Shown: positions 27,973 through 38,300 of the stretch, piece by piece | Position numbering within the stretch: the first letter of the stretch is position 1 | Layout of the letters: every line of letters begins with the position of its first letter | Assembly (NCBI GenBank): GCA_039583345.1 | Contig: JAZDSJ010000009.1 | Location: 62,001-126,000, forward strand | DNA: 64,000 nt | Direction: 5' to 3' | Origin: Tectiglobus diatomicola | GTDB lineage: Bacteria; Pseudomonadota; Alphaproteobacteria; Rhizobiales; Hyphomicrobiaceae | Notes under the pieces: model-generated | What the model was told of the DNA's origin: nothing | The model's database searches: none | The model's input: only the letters and a program-made list of their open reading frames with translations | Position numbers and translations under genes: made by a program

Positions 27973-28848
27973 ATGACGCGCTGGATCGAAGAAACCTTTA
28001 ACTCGGATTGGAGGCCTGCCATTCGCGCTGATAATATCATGTATGAGACAAATACCGATCATCAAAATATGGTTATTTTCGAAAATAAATTCTGGGGAAA
28101 GGTTTTAATACTTGATGGTGTTTTCCAATTAACTACCCGCGATGAATTTATATATCATGAAATGATGGCTCATGTGCCTTTAATTACACTTGAACAACCA
28201 CAGAAAATTCTGATTATTGGAGGTGGTGATGGGGGAGTTCTGCGAGAGGTCTTAAAGCATACTAGTGTTGAAATAGTTACATTGGTTGAAATCGATCAGG
28301 ACGTTATTGACATGTCAATCAAATACTATCCTGAAGTCGGAGAAAAAGCTCTTAACGACAAACGAACAGATGTAATTATAAGTGATGGTTTAAAGTTTGT
28401 CACAAAAACTACCACCAAATACGATGCAATAATTGTGGACTCATCTGAGCCTATTGGTCCAAGTTCTGTATTACACAGCAAAGAGTTTTTCTCCATTTGT
28501 AAAGGGGCCCTTAAACCAGACGGGATTTTTGTAACTCAATCTGGGGTGCCTTTCCAAGTTCCTTCACAACTATATGAAACCACTAAATCACTCTCGCCAT
28601 TATATAAATACGTTTATGCTTATACCTGTACTCAACCGTGTTATTTTGGCGGGGAGTTCGGCATTAGCTTTGCCTCAGACAACCCTGCTTATGCTAATGT
28701 TACTTCAGATCTGATTCAAGAACGCGCTAAACAACGCAATTTAAAAACAAATTACTGGAATCCATTATTACAAGCAAAAACATTCTTGCTTCCAGAATAT
28801 ATAAAGGACATAGTTCTAAGGGCAAAACGCAATTATCGATTGCGATAA
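27973..28848 (+). CDS. speE: spermidine synthase (polyamine aminopropyltransferase)
   Basis: Aminopropyltransferase of 291 aa. It transfers the aminopropyl group from decarboxylated SAM to putrescine, giving spermidine and methylthioadenosine. The N-terminal beta domain is followed by LILDGVFQLTTRDEFIYHEM, the nucleotide-binding ILIIGGGDGGVLREVLKH, and the catalytic Asp segment IIVDSSEPIGPS. CTQPCYFGGEFGISFAS lies near the C-terminus. AAGGA precedes the ATG. It is separated from speD by a terminator, so it should have its own promoter in the 170-bp gap. A 7-bp inverted repeat (ATTATCG/CGATAAT, 28832-28849) overlaps its stop codon. Confidence 0.94.
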   Translation: MTRWIEETFNSDWRPAIRADNIMYETNTDHQNMVIFENKFWGKVLILDGVFQLTTRDEFIYHEMMAHVPLITLEQPQKILIIGGGDGGVLREVLKHTSVEIVTLVEIDQDVIDMSIKYYPEVGEKALNDKRTDVIISDGLKFVTKTTTKYDAIIVDSSEPIGPSSVLHSKEFFSICKGALKPDGIFVTQSGVPFQVPSQLYETTKSLSPLYKYVYAYTCTQPCYFGGEFGISFASDNPAYANVTSDLIQERAKQRNLKTNYWNPLLQAKTFLLPEYIKDIVLRAKRNYRLR

Positions 28849-29231
28849 TATTAACGTTAATACTTTTATACTATAGAACTCTGATCTAAGAAGATCCTAT
28901 ATGAGTTCAAGTTTTAAATTTTAATAACGACAAGCTCGGAAGCTCGACTAAATTAACTATTCGAGCAAGTTAGCTGCATAAATTAGACAAATTTAAAGCT
29001 GCTTTATAATATGTAACGGAGCTTATTTCAAAAGTACGTTGCTTTGATAATTTCGACTTGCTGATTAAGATTATGTTTATAGCTGTTAATGATCATACCA
29101 CGAAAAAAGTAGTTGCTTTGCACCAATTCAAATTTAGTGAACGAATTAGCTGATTAGATTTGAAATTAACGACAACAAACTTAACATGACTGCTAAGCAG
29201 TTGCGCTTAAAACAAAGAGGTTTTCCCAATT
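28849..29231. other. intergenic region upstream of ahcY
   Basis: 383 bp without an ORF. AAAGTACGTTGCTTTG (29031-29046) recurs imperfectly as AAAGTAGTTGCTTTG (29106-29120), with loosely similar CTGATTA sequences after each. I looked for an SAH riboswitch in front of ahcY and did not recognise its pattern. Confidence 0.45.
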
Positions 29232-30629
29232 ATGAGCACGCTAGATTACGTGGTCGCAGATATTAAATTAGCTGACTTTGGCCGTAAAGAAATCACAATT
29301 GCCGAAACTGAAATGCCAGGCCTAATGGCGTGCAGAGAGGAATTTAGTGCCGCTCAACCTCTAAAGGGCGCACGAATATCAGGCTCGTTGCATATGACAA
29401 TACAAACAGCTGTCTTAATTGAAACACTTATAGCTCTTGGGGCAGAAGTGCGATGGGCATCTTGTAATATTTTCTCAACCCAAGATCATGCAGCTGCAGC
29501 CATCGCAGCTTGCGGAGTTCCTGTTTTCGCAGTAAAAGGCGAAACACTCGAAGAATACTGGGACTATTCAGACAAGATCTTTCAGTGGGCCGATTCTGGA
29601 CTTAGTAATATGATATTAGACGATGGTGGGGATGCCACTATGTACATCTTGCTAGGTGCGCAGGCCGAAAATGGCGAAAAGCAATTAGCTAATCCTAAAT
29701 CCGATGAAGAAGAGTGTTTATTCGCGCAGATCAAAAAACGTATGACGGCTAGTCCAGGATGGTTTACTAGACAACGCGAGGCAATTATAGGAGTTTCTGA
29801 AGAAACAACAACGGGTGTAAATCGCTTGTATCAGTTGATGAAACGGGGGGAACTGCCATTCCCAGCTATTAACGTCAATGACTCAGTTACTAAATCTAAG
29901 TTTGATAATAAATACGGTTGTAAAGAGAGTTTGGTGGACGGAATACGCCGTGGTACAGATGTTATGCTTGCAGGAAAAGTTGCTATTGTCTGTGGTTATG
30001 GCGATGTTGGAAAAGGATCTGCGGCAAGCCTTCAGGGTGCTGGTGCTCGAGTTAAAGTTACTGAGATTGACCCAATTTGTGCACTGCAGGCCTGCATGGA
30101 TGGTTTTGAGGTTGTGACATTAGAGAAAGCTGCATCCGAGGCTGATATTGTTATTACTACAACCGGAAACAAAGATGTAGTAACTATTGATCATATGCGT
30201 AGCTTAAAAGACATGTGTATTGTTGGTAACATAGGTCATTTCGATAATGAAATTCAGGTTGCATCATTAAAGAATTTTAAATGGACTAACATCAAACCTC
30301 AGGTTGATTTAATCGAGTTTCCTGATGGGAAAAGGATAGTTTTACTTTCTGAGGGACGATTATTAAATCTTGGCAACGCTACTGGACACCCAAGCTTTGT
30401 TATGTCCGCTAGCTTTGCTAATCAGGTGTTGGCACAAATTGAGCTTTTTACCCAAAATTCTAAGTATAGAAATGAAGTATATGTATTGCCGAAGTATCTT
30501 GATGAAAAAGTCGCGCGCTTACACCTAGCTAAGCTTGGAGTAACTTTAACTAAGATGAGTGACGAGCAGGCAGCCTATATCGGTATAGATACCGATGGTC
30601 CTTATAAACCAGACCATTATCGTTACTAA
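29232..30629 (+). CDS. ahcY: adenosylhomocysteinase (SAH hydrolase)
   Basis: S-adenosylhomocysteine hydrolase of 465 aa. It splits SAH, the inhibitory product of methyltransferases, into adenosine and homocysteine using a tightly bound NAD. Landmarks are LADFGRKEITIAETEMPGLM at the N-terminus, QDHAAAAIA, the NAD-binding CGYGDVGKGSAASLQGAGA and the invariant C-terminal DGPYKPDHYRY. The protein is full length. It sits between the spermidine genes and divL; ahcY next to a PAS kinase is a familiar order in related genomes. A hairpin follows the stop codon. Confidence 0.97.
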   Translation: MSTLDYVVADIKLADFGRKEITIAETEMPGLMACREEFSAAQPLKGARISGSLHMTIQTAVLIETLIALGAEVRWASCNIFSTQDHAAAAIAACGVPVFAVKGETLEEYWDYSDKIFQWADSGLSNMILDDGGDATMYILLGAQAENGEKQLANPKSDEEECLFAQIKKRMTASPGWFTRQREAIIGVSEETTTGVNRLYQLMKRGELPFPAINVNDSVTKSKFDNKYGCKESLVDGIRRGTDVMLAGKVAIVCGYGDVGKGSAASLQGAGARVKVTEIDPICALQACMDGFEVVTLEKAASEADIVITTTGNKDVVTIDHMRSLKDMCIVGNIGHFDNEIQVASLKNFKWTNIKPQVDLIEFPDGKRIVLLSEGRLLNLGNATGHPSFVMSASFANQVLAQIELFTQNSKYRNEVYVLPKYLDEKVARLHLAKLGVTLTKMSDEQAAYIGIDTDGPYKPDHYRY

Positions 30630-30657
30630 GCCCAAGATTTGGATTTCATTCTGCAAC

Positions 30658-30682
30658 TAGGCTCGGTAAAGGGTCGGGCCTA
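30658..30682 (+). terminator. hairpin after ahcY
   Basis: TAGGCTCGG (30658-30666) pairs with TCGGGCCTA (30674-30682), 9 bp with two wobble pairs, about 30 bp after the ahcY stop. There is no T-run afterwards, so this may be a weak or rho-assisted terminator or a 3'-stabilising hairpin. Confidence 0.5.
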
Positions 30683-30835
30683 AAGATTATAAAGTATTAA
30701 ACTTTTTAGGATTTTTGCAATTGTGCCGCTAAAACTGCATAATCATCGTGATTCGCTTTTTAGTAGCGGTATATTACAGCACCTTTGTATTGCGTTACCG
30801 GTTTTGCCGGGTTTAGTGCTCAGCAGAGGAATGTT

Positions 30836-33343
30836 ATGCAAACGGTTGATCTAAATTCGACTGCACACTTTGCGCGATGGAAGCTACTCGCGATTCTTGT
30901 GAGTAGTGCAGTGTGCGTTATAGCTTTAACCGTACCAATTGTATACGATAAGGCATCGCCTTTTAAAGGCTATTATATTTCAAATTTATTTTGGCTGCCA
31001 TTACTATCAGCACTGGCAATTACTTCAGTAGCTGTTATTTTGTTTTTAAATATCAAAGCACGTGAAGCTATTAGAAATCTTAAACTTGAGGCTACCGAGC
31101 TTAGGCGAAATGTACTAACAGCAGAGGCAATTTATCGTGCTGAACCACAGGTTCTAATTTTTTGGGACCACGAAAGTGGTATGCGACTCGTGACACATAC
31201 ACTAGACGATATGGCAGGTCTACCTAAGGATTTAAAGACCTTAACAAAATTTGGGGCCTGGCTTGATCACACTTCAGCAGAGGATTTAAAAGAGGCTCTA
31301 GATTGTCTTTTCACCGAAGGTCGTTCTTTTTCAGTTTATCTGAAACTTACTAGTGGCATCAGTATAGAGGCTGATGGACGGGCAACAGGAACACGCGTAG
31401 TGCTTCGTTTGCGAGATGTAGCTGGCACTAAACGAGATCTCGCAAGTATTCTAGAACAGCATCGTCGCCTCTCTAGTGAGCTTCGCGCTATTCGAGCTCT
31501 TCTTAACGTACTTCCAATTCCAATGTGGTGGAAGGATGAAGATGGACGTATAAAATGGGTTAATGAAGCCTATGTGCAAGCTGTTGAAGCTTCAGACTGT
31601 ACTGAAATATTCGACAGACAAATTGAACTCTTAGAATCTCGCCAAAGGGCGAAATTGGAACGTGTTGTCGATGATGGTGATATCTTTTCAGAACGCACTC
31701 CTATCGTCTCTAGAGGTGATCGTAAAGCGCATGATGTATATGCAGTAAGTACAGAGCGTCTACTGGCTGCTGCAGCCGTTGATGTTGCTGACCTGGAAAT
31801 AGCTCAAGGCGAATTAGATCGTCAACTCGAAGCATTCGATCGAACTCTAGACCGTGTTACAACGCCAGTAGCTATTTTTGGTCACAATCAAAAATTAACA
31901 TTCTATAACAGAGCTTATCAAGAACTCTGGACTCTTGATCCTAATTGGCTTGATAAAGCACCAAGTGATGCAGAAATTCTTGATCGTTTAAAAGAATTAT
32001 CTTTACTACCTGCTATTGCAGATTACCGTTTGTGGAAAGACAAACAATTAGCTGTCTACCACTCGGAGAACGCGTTCGAGGATAGCTGGCAACTACCTGA
32101 CGGTCGCATACTGCACGTTGTTGCCAACCAACGGCCCGATGGTGGTGTTACTTATGTCTATGAGGATATATCAGAAAAGTTAGCACTTGAAAGTCGATAT
32201 AATGAATTGATACAAGTTCAGAGCGAGACCCTAAATAGTTTAAAAGAGGGCGTGGCAGTCTTTGCAACTGATGGACGGCTAAAACTATTTAACAACGCCT
32301 TCTTGGACATTTGGCAAATGCCTCGTCGTAGGATGCAGCAAGGTCCACACGCAGGTGAAGTTATAGGCTTGATGCGAGCTTTATTTGATGACACAGAATT
32401 ATGGCTCCGTATTCAAGAGTGTATTACCTCAATTACATATGAGCGAGCACCGCTTAACGGCCAAATGTTGAGAAAGGACGACAGTGTTACAGATTATGCG
32501 ATGACACCTCTGCCAGATGGTGGTACCCTAATAACCTTTTCTGATGTCACAAAATCACGAGCCTATGAGCGCGCGCTCGTGGAACGTAATGAGGCTCTCA
32601 TCGCTGCGGACCAACTGAAAAGTCAATTTATTAGTCACGTATCCTATGAACTACGCACGCCATTGACCAACATTATCGGCTTTAGCGAACTTCTTGGCAA
32701 TTCTACATTTGGCGCCCTTAGTGCCAAGCAGCAGGAATATCTGGTCGATATTAGAGCCTCATCACAAACTTTACTATCTATTATTGATGATATTCTTGAT
32801 CTAGCAACTATAAATGCCGGCGATCTTTATCTTAATCTCGCTCCCGTTGAAATTCAGAATATTATCGACGATGCAGTGCTTGGAGTTAAAGAGCGAGCAA
32901 GACGCCAGCGGTTAACTATGGAAATTTCGCTTGCAGACGAGGTTCATGAATTCATTGCTGATGAATCGCGAATTAGGCAATTGTTATTTAATTTGCTTTC
33001 AAATGCTGTTGGATTCTCAGACGTTGACGGTACTATACGTCTTAACTGTTGGTATGAAAATGATGATGTTATCTTTTCAATAGAGGATGATGGTGTTGGT
33101 ATTCCTTATGAAAAGCAAGAGCAAGTTTTTGAGCGATTTGAAGCTGATAGCCGTGGTTCTCACCATCGTGGTGCTGGACTTGGGTTATCTATTGCTAAAA
33201 GCCTAGTAGATTTGCATGGTGGTCAAATTATGCTGAAGTCTGTACCTAATGTTGGAACGAAAGTTACCGTACGCCTTCCACGCCGCAGCCAAGCAGAGTC
33301 TACATTTAGTACAGTTTCTTTAAGTGACAGCTCTACTGCATAG
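30836..33343 (+). CDS. divL: DivL-type PAS sensor pseudo-histidine kinase (Tyr in place of phospho-His)
   Basis: Membrane-bound kinase-like protein of 835 aa. Two hydrophobic helices lie at about 17-35 and 49-70, then several PAS-like modules (recognisable around MWWKDEDGRIKWVNEAYVQA, PVAIFGHNQKLTFYNRAYQ and FATDGRLKLFNNAFLDIW), a HisKA-like domain and an ATPase domain (NLLSNAVGFSD, EDDGVGIP, GAGLGLSIAKSLVDLHGG). In the H-box FISHVSYELRTPL the expected phospho-acceptor His is Tyr604, as in Caulobacter DivL (Tyr550), which works as an allosteric activator of CckA and a sensor of DivK phosphorylation. The ATPase boxes look intact. AGAGGA precedes the ATG at 30836; a TTG 51 bp upstream is less likely. 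The tsaE fusion begins 10 bp after its stop. Confidence 0.88.
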   Translation: MQTVDLNSTAHFARWKLLAILVSSAVCVIALTVPIVYDKASPFKGYYISNLFWLPLLSALAITSVAVILFLNIKAREAIRNLKLEATELRRNVLTAEAIYRAEPQVLIFWDHESGMRLVTHTLDDMAGLPKDLKTLTKFGAWLDHTSAEDLKEALDCLFTEGRSFSVYLKLTSGISIEADGRATGTRVVLRLRDVAGTKRDLASILEQHRRLSSELRAIRALLNVLPIPMWWKDEDGRIKWVNEAYVQAVEASDCTEIFDRQIELLESRQRAKLERVVDDGDIFSERTPIVSRGDRKAHDVYAVSTERLLAAAAVDVADLEIAQGELDRQLEAFDRTLDRVTTPVAIFGHNQKLTFYNRAYQELWTLDPNWLDKAPSDAEILDRLKELSLLPAIADYRLWKDKQLAVYHSENAFEDSWQLPDGRILHVVANQRPDGGVTYVYEDISEKLALESRYNELIQVQSETLNSLKEGVAVFATDGRLKLFNNAFLDIWQMPRRRMQQGPHAGEVIGLMRALFDDTELWLRIQECITSITYERAPLNGQMLRKDDSVTDYAMTPLPDGGTLITFSDVTKSRAYERALVERNEALIAADQLKSQFISHVSYELRTPLTNIIGFSELLGNSTFGALSAKQQEYLVDIRASSQTLLSIIDDILDLATINAGDLYLNLAPVEIQNIIDDAVLGVKERARRQRLTMEISLADEVHEFIADESRIRQLLFNLLSNAVGFSDVDGTIRLNCWYENDDVIFSIEDDGVGIPYEKQEQVFERFEADSRGSHHRGAGLGLSIAKSLVDLHGGQIMLKSVPNVGTKVTVRLPRRSQAESTFSTVSLSDSSTA

Positions 33344-33353
33344 GAAGGTGATT

Positions 33354-34922
33354 TTGATTGATTACAGCTGCAACATTGAACTTTCTGACTTGTTTGAGAC
33401 ACGTCTTTTGGCACAGATTGTTAGTCTACTCGTCCTTGAGGGCGACATTATAACGCTTCGAGGAAGTATTGGCACTGGTAAAACAACACTTGCTAGACAT
33501 TTGATAAGGGCTATTGCCGAAGATAACGAACTGAACGTTCCTAGTCCATCATATCCACTCATGATCAATTACAATACACCTCATTTTGAAATTTATCATT
33601 GTGATTTTTATCGATTGACTGATCCAAATGAAATCTATGATCTAGGTTTTCCGGAAAATCTAGAAAATTTTGTTTTTATAATTGAGTGGCCTGAAATAGC
33701 AGAAGGGATCTTTCCTAACAGTAATATACAAATTAATATCAATGATATTTGGAGTGATCAGCCTGATTGTCGCATCGTGAATATTTCTGGTATCGAAAGC
33801 TCTGCTCAATGCATCGAAAAAATTTTTCAGATTTGGTATTTTCTACAATCCTGGCTTAGTCATGTACAATTAACAATCAACGATGTGTCCTTAGGTTATG
33901 TTCGTAGAGATATCTTTATGCGTCGTTATGCTCGACTTGATACACCTCATCGCTCGTTCATACTCATGATTTCTCCAAACCAACTCGACAATCCTCCAAC
34001 CCGATATAGTTTAACCGACAGCCCTAAGGCTTATCTAGCTGAGGATACTGATTATGTTACGTCAATCCAAACCGAACTAAGCCAGCTTGGCTTTAGTGTA
34101 GCTTACATGCACTATATAAATCGCCGGCAGGGACTTGCCATTATCGAAGACCTTGGCCATACTATGCTAAGTGATCTGATTACTCAGGGGAATGATCAGG
34201 AACATCTTTTTCGGTGTGCGTGTGACGTTTTAGTCCAGCTAAGTGCATACTCACCACCAAAAAAAATTATTAAAAATGGATACTCTCATGCCATGCCTGA
34301 GTTGAATTCGGTCTCAATGGAGATCGAAATTGAACTACTTTTAGATTGGTATTTACCCCTAACAAATGAACAGCCGATAACATGTAATGAAAGGCGATCC
34401 TTTTTAGATATCTGGCGCCAACAGCTAGTGAGATTAGAGGACCAAAGAGCCTTGGTATTACATGAATTTCATTCGACAAATCTTTTATGGCTTCCGGATC
34501 GAGAGTGTGTTGCTCGCATTGGAATCATTAATTATCAAGATGTCGCTATAGGTCATAGAGCATATGATGTTGTATCTTTATTACAAGATACCTGCTCGTA
34601 CGTTTCACAAGATGTGGAATTTAGGCTTCTCAGATACTATTTCGATAAGATGCATGCCAATGGGCGTAGCTGCAATGAAGCTTCCTTTCTCTATGCTTAT
34701 GCACTACTAGGTGCACAGCGCAATATTAGAAAGATAGGTGTTGTTGCCCGTTTAGCTAAGATGAGTGGTAAATCTCTATACCTACACGATATCCCACTAC
34801 TACTAAAGTACTTGAAAAGATGCCTCGAACATCCGGCATTACATGACATCCGCGCGTGGCTGGCCACATACATTCCACATATACTGAATGAAACTTCGTC
34901 AGTGGGAAAGCTGATTAAATAA
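33354..34922 (+). CDS. tsaE: TsaE / AmgK-like phosphotransferase fusion, kinase half probably inactive
   Basis: Fusion of 522 aa. The N-terminal part (about 1-150) is TsaE, the ATPase of the t6A37 tRNA-modification complex: Walker A GSIGTGKTT at 37-45, then SPSYPLM, IYHCDFYRLTDPNEI and FIIEWPEIA. Residues from about 170 resemble AmgK, the kinase that phosphorylates the anomeric position of MurNAc/GlcNAc for wall recycling; this fusion is known in alphaproteobacteria. In the APH catalytic loop the expected Asp is Glu371 (VLHEFHSTNLLWLP) and the metal-binding Asp is Asn393 (IINYQD), so the kinase is likely dead or altered. I prefer TTG at 33354, five bases after AGGAAGG, over an upstream GTG that overlaps divL and lacks a ribosome site. 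murU, usually next, is absent. Confidence 0.85.
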   Translation: MIDYSCNIELSDLFETRLLAQIVSLLVLEGDIITLRGSIGTGKTTLARHLIRAIAEDNELNVPSPSYPLMINYNTPHFEIYHCDFYRLTDPNEIYDLGFPENLENFVFIIEWPEIAEGIFPNSNIQININDIWSDQPDCRIVNISGIESSAQCIEKIFQIWYFLQSWLSHVQLTINDVSLGYVRRDIFMRRYARLDTPHRSFILMISPNQLDNPPTRYSLTDSPKAYLAEDTDYVTSIQTELSQLGFSVAYMHYINRRQGLAIIEDLGHTMLSDLITQGNDQEHLFRCACDVLVQLSAYSPPKKIIKNGYSHAMPELNSVSMEIEIELLLDWYLPLTNEQPITCNERRSFLDIWRQQLVRLEDQRALVLHEFHSTNLLWLPDRECVARIGIINYQDVAIGHRAYDVVSLLQDTCSYVSQDVEFRLLRYYFDKMHANGRSCNEASFLYAYALLGAQRNIRKIGVVARLAKMSGKSLYLHDIPLLLKYLKRCLEHPALHDIRAWLATYIPHILNETSSVGKLIK

Positions 34923-35310
34923 CTGAGTCTTCAACTACGAATACGATTCGTGAAGAATAAATTCTAGCTACCGGATTCAACCCTTATGTGTGATTTTAAA
35001 AATTAACTGTAAAAAGACTCGGTGGTATTTTTAAATACTGGCAAATCTATCTTTTTTTATGAAATCTAACTTGCTGTTATGTAGATACACAAGATGCGAT
35101 TAAATAGCATTTAGGAATACTCTTAGAGTTGGCTGGATACTTTTGCTCGACTTCATTATCTATAATTATTAGAATTAGGTGTAATGTTGCTCTGACTAAA
35201 ACATTTTGTGGATTTCTAGATATAAAAGTTAACTTTCATTATCTGGGTTCCTTATTGTTTACTAGTACAAGGTCTAATATCAGATAGCATAAGGATTGCG
35301 TTTAAATCAA
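34923..35310. other. spacer at the expected murU position
   Basis: About 390 bp between the tsaE-amgK fusion and addB. Relatives usually carry murU, a nucleotidyltransferase with a GLGTRM-like loop, at this point. I translated the plus strand by eye and see no such motif and no ORF of useful length. The gene appears deleted rather than just frame-shifted. Confidence 0.55.
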
Positions 35311-38300
35311 ATGATCGATCCCAAATCTTGCGCCAATCTCTTTACAGTTACTCCTGATGTAAGTTTTCTGGATGTTGTTGCTGAGGCAGTATTAGACGGG
35401 CGCTTACCTAACAATATTAGATGCGTACCAGATACATTACAATTGTCAGATTGGACGATTTTACTTCCAACAAGACGCGCTGTACGGGCTATGCAACATG
35501 CCTTCTTAAAAGCAATTGGTACAAATAAGGCTATATTGCTACCAAAATTGCGTCCAATTTCTCAAAGTGAAGACGAAACAACAATTATTTCTCTAATTGA
35601 AAGTCATAAATTTGGCCTTAGCGAGTTGCAAATTCCTCCGGCAATTGACGAGTTCGAACGTTACCTTGTTTTGATGCAGATGGTGCAACGCTGGGCTAAG
35701 ACGTTTTCCAGCACTGACTTAACAGTAACGGGTATGTCAGATATGACGGCGTTCCAGGTTGCCCATCTTGCGCTTGAACTAGCGGACATGATGGATGTTA
35801 TTGAAATAGAGAATGTCAGCCTAGATCGGCTGTCTGACTTAGTCCCAGAGAGCTATTCTGAACATTGGCAGAAAACAATAGAATTTCTAAAAATTATTGC
35901 GGATTGGTGGCCCAAATATCTTAGTGCAAGTGGTTGCATTTCACCAGCCGATCGGCGTAATCGCATTATTTTGGAAGAAGCAAATCTCCTCACGATGAGG
36001 CCACCGAAGAGTCCTATCATTGTAGCGGGAGTTACTGGATCAATCCCAGCAACTGTGAGCTTAATCAAGGCGGTATATGGATTACCTAATGGTGCTGTGA
36101 TATTTCCTGGCCTAGATAGAGGTCTTATGGATAATGATATTCAAAATATTTTACTGTATCACCCTGAACATCCTCAACGTGGAATGCTACATGTTCTTAA
36201 ACAAATAGGCGCAAACATAAATGATGTGCAAAACCTTAATTACAACCGTGGTGTTCATTCAGATGCAAAGATAAAACTAATCAATGAAATTTTCCGACCA
36301 GCTTCTACAACTAGTGAGTGGTATTCATTGCCTAACCGTATAGCACTAGAGAAGGCTGAATCAATACTCGACAATATAACATATCTATCGGCACCTAACG
36401 CGCAGGACGAAGCGGAGGCAATTGCGCTAATTTTAAGACATACAGCTGAGCAGCCAGGCAAGACGGCAGCTCTGGTTACACCAAATCGCATTCTTGGGAG
36501 GCGCGTCAGTACACGGCTTGAAGCCTGGGGAATTAAAGTCGATGATTCTGCTGGGCGTCCATTTTCCCAAACCGTACCTGGTACTTTTCTAGAACTGGTA
36601 ATTAATGCAATTGCAGTCGACTTCAAGCCTTGTGCAACAATGGCATTGCTTAAACACCCTCTATTTCGCCTAGGACGAACTACACCTAATGTACGTAGAT
36701 ACACACATATCTTTGAGCTCGTAGCTCTACGTACATCTTATTTTGGACATGGTCTGGATGGTCTTGAGAAATCTTTAGAAAAAGCTTCACAGGATGTACT
36801 AAACGGATGTAGCCGTAAACGCATAGCGGCAAAATTTAGTCATAAAGACTGGACCGAAACCTTTAAGCTCATTAAAGATCTCAAACAGGCTTACACTCCG
36901 CTAACAAGATTGTTTACTAGCTCCGAATCATACTCACTTCGAGAGTTTTCCACGGCTCACCTACAGACTACTGAAAATTTAGTAGAAATTCCACGAAAGG
37001 TGGAAGCCAACTCAGAAGAAAGTATAAGTGAGCTTTGGCGTTGTGAGGCAGGCGAAGCTTGTGCGCTCATATTCGCTGGCCTTACTAATTCTGAACTACC
37101 AGAATGTAAAATAAATTCTGAGGACTATCCTGACTTCTATCGCGCGCTCGTTGCAAGGGAAACTGTTCGCCCACATGCACCATGCCATCCACGCATTTTC
37201 ATCTGGGGACCTTATGAAGCCCGTCTTCAACAGCCTGATGTGATAATACTTGGATCCTTAAATGAAGGAATATGGCCAAAGACATTTGATACCGGCCCTT
37301 GGCTGAACCGTTCTATGCTGTCCGATATGGGCCTGCCTGCACCTGAAGAAAAAATAGGCTATGCTTCTCATGATTTTGCACAATTACTAACTATCGAAAA
37401 GGTTTACCTTACACGCTCAAAAATAAACGATGGCGTGCCTACAGTACCATCTCGATGGCTAATGCGTATACAGGCTGTGATATCAAGTTTAGGGCTTGAG
37501 AGAGCACTCGAAGCACATCAACCCTGGCTTGCCTGGGCACGTATGAGAGATGCTGGCAGGTCACATCCTAGAGCTCAACGTCCTGCACCCAAACCACCAT
37601 TGTCACTAAGGCCGCGTACGCTTAGTGTAAGTGACGTTGAGAAATGGATTGCTAATCCTTATGCTATTTTCGCAAGTCATGTTCTGAAGCTTGAAGTACT
37701 ACCTCGACTTGGTTGTAATCCTGATGCAAGTCTTAGAGGAACAATTATACATAGAATTTTAGGGATCTATTTAAAAAAATTTCCTTTAAAGCCACCTGCA
37801 AACGTAGCTTTAGAGCTAATTGAAATTGCAAGGCTTTTGTTTGATGAATTTCGCAGCGATCCTCGTATTGCAGTGTTTTGGATTGAAAGGTTTCGCCGCT
37901 TTACTATATGGTTTGCGGGTGAAGATCTAGGTTTACGTGGTGACTGTAATGAGAGTATCGGAGAGATTAGTGGAGCTATAGTTATCAACACACTTGGTGG
38001 TCCTTTTACTTTAAAAGCACGTGCGGATCGAATTGATTCAGGTCCTGATCATGTTGTGATCTCTGATTACAAAACTGCTACAAATTTAGCTAACTTAGTT
38101 GTTAGGGCAAATAATGGTTATTCACCACAGTTGCTATTAGAGGCTCTTATTGCAGAACGTGGGGGCTTTGCTGGTCTCTGCTCAACTCATGTTTCCAAAC
38201 TAAGATATATTTCTGCCGCAGGAGGCAATCCACCTGGTTCTATTAACGTTCTAAAGCTTTCTGATGTGCATACTGCAATACAAAAAATGGAACATGAATT

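Noticed and set aside
36255..36704. 149-aa minus-strand frame inside addB
   Set aside because: Antisense to conserved AddB sequence, low-complexity translation.
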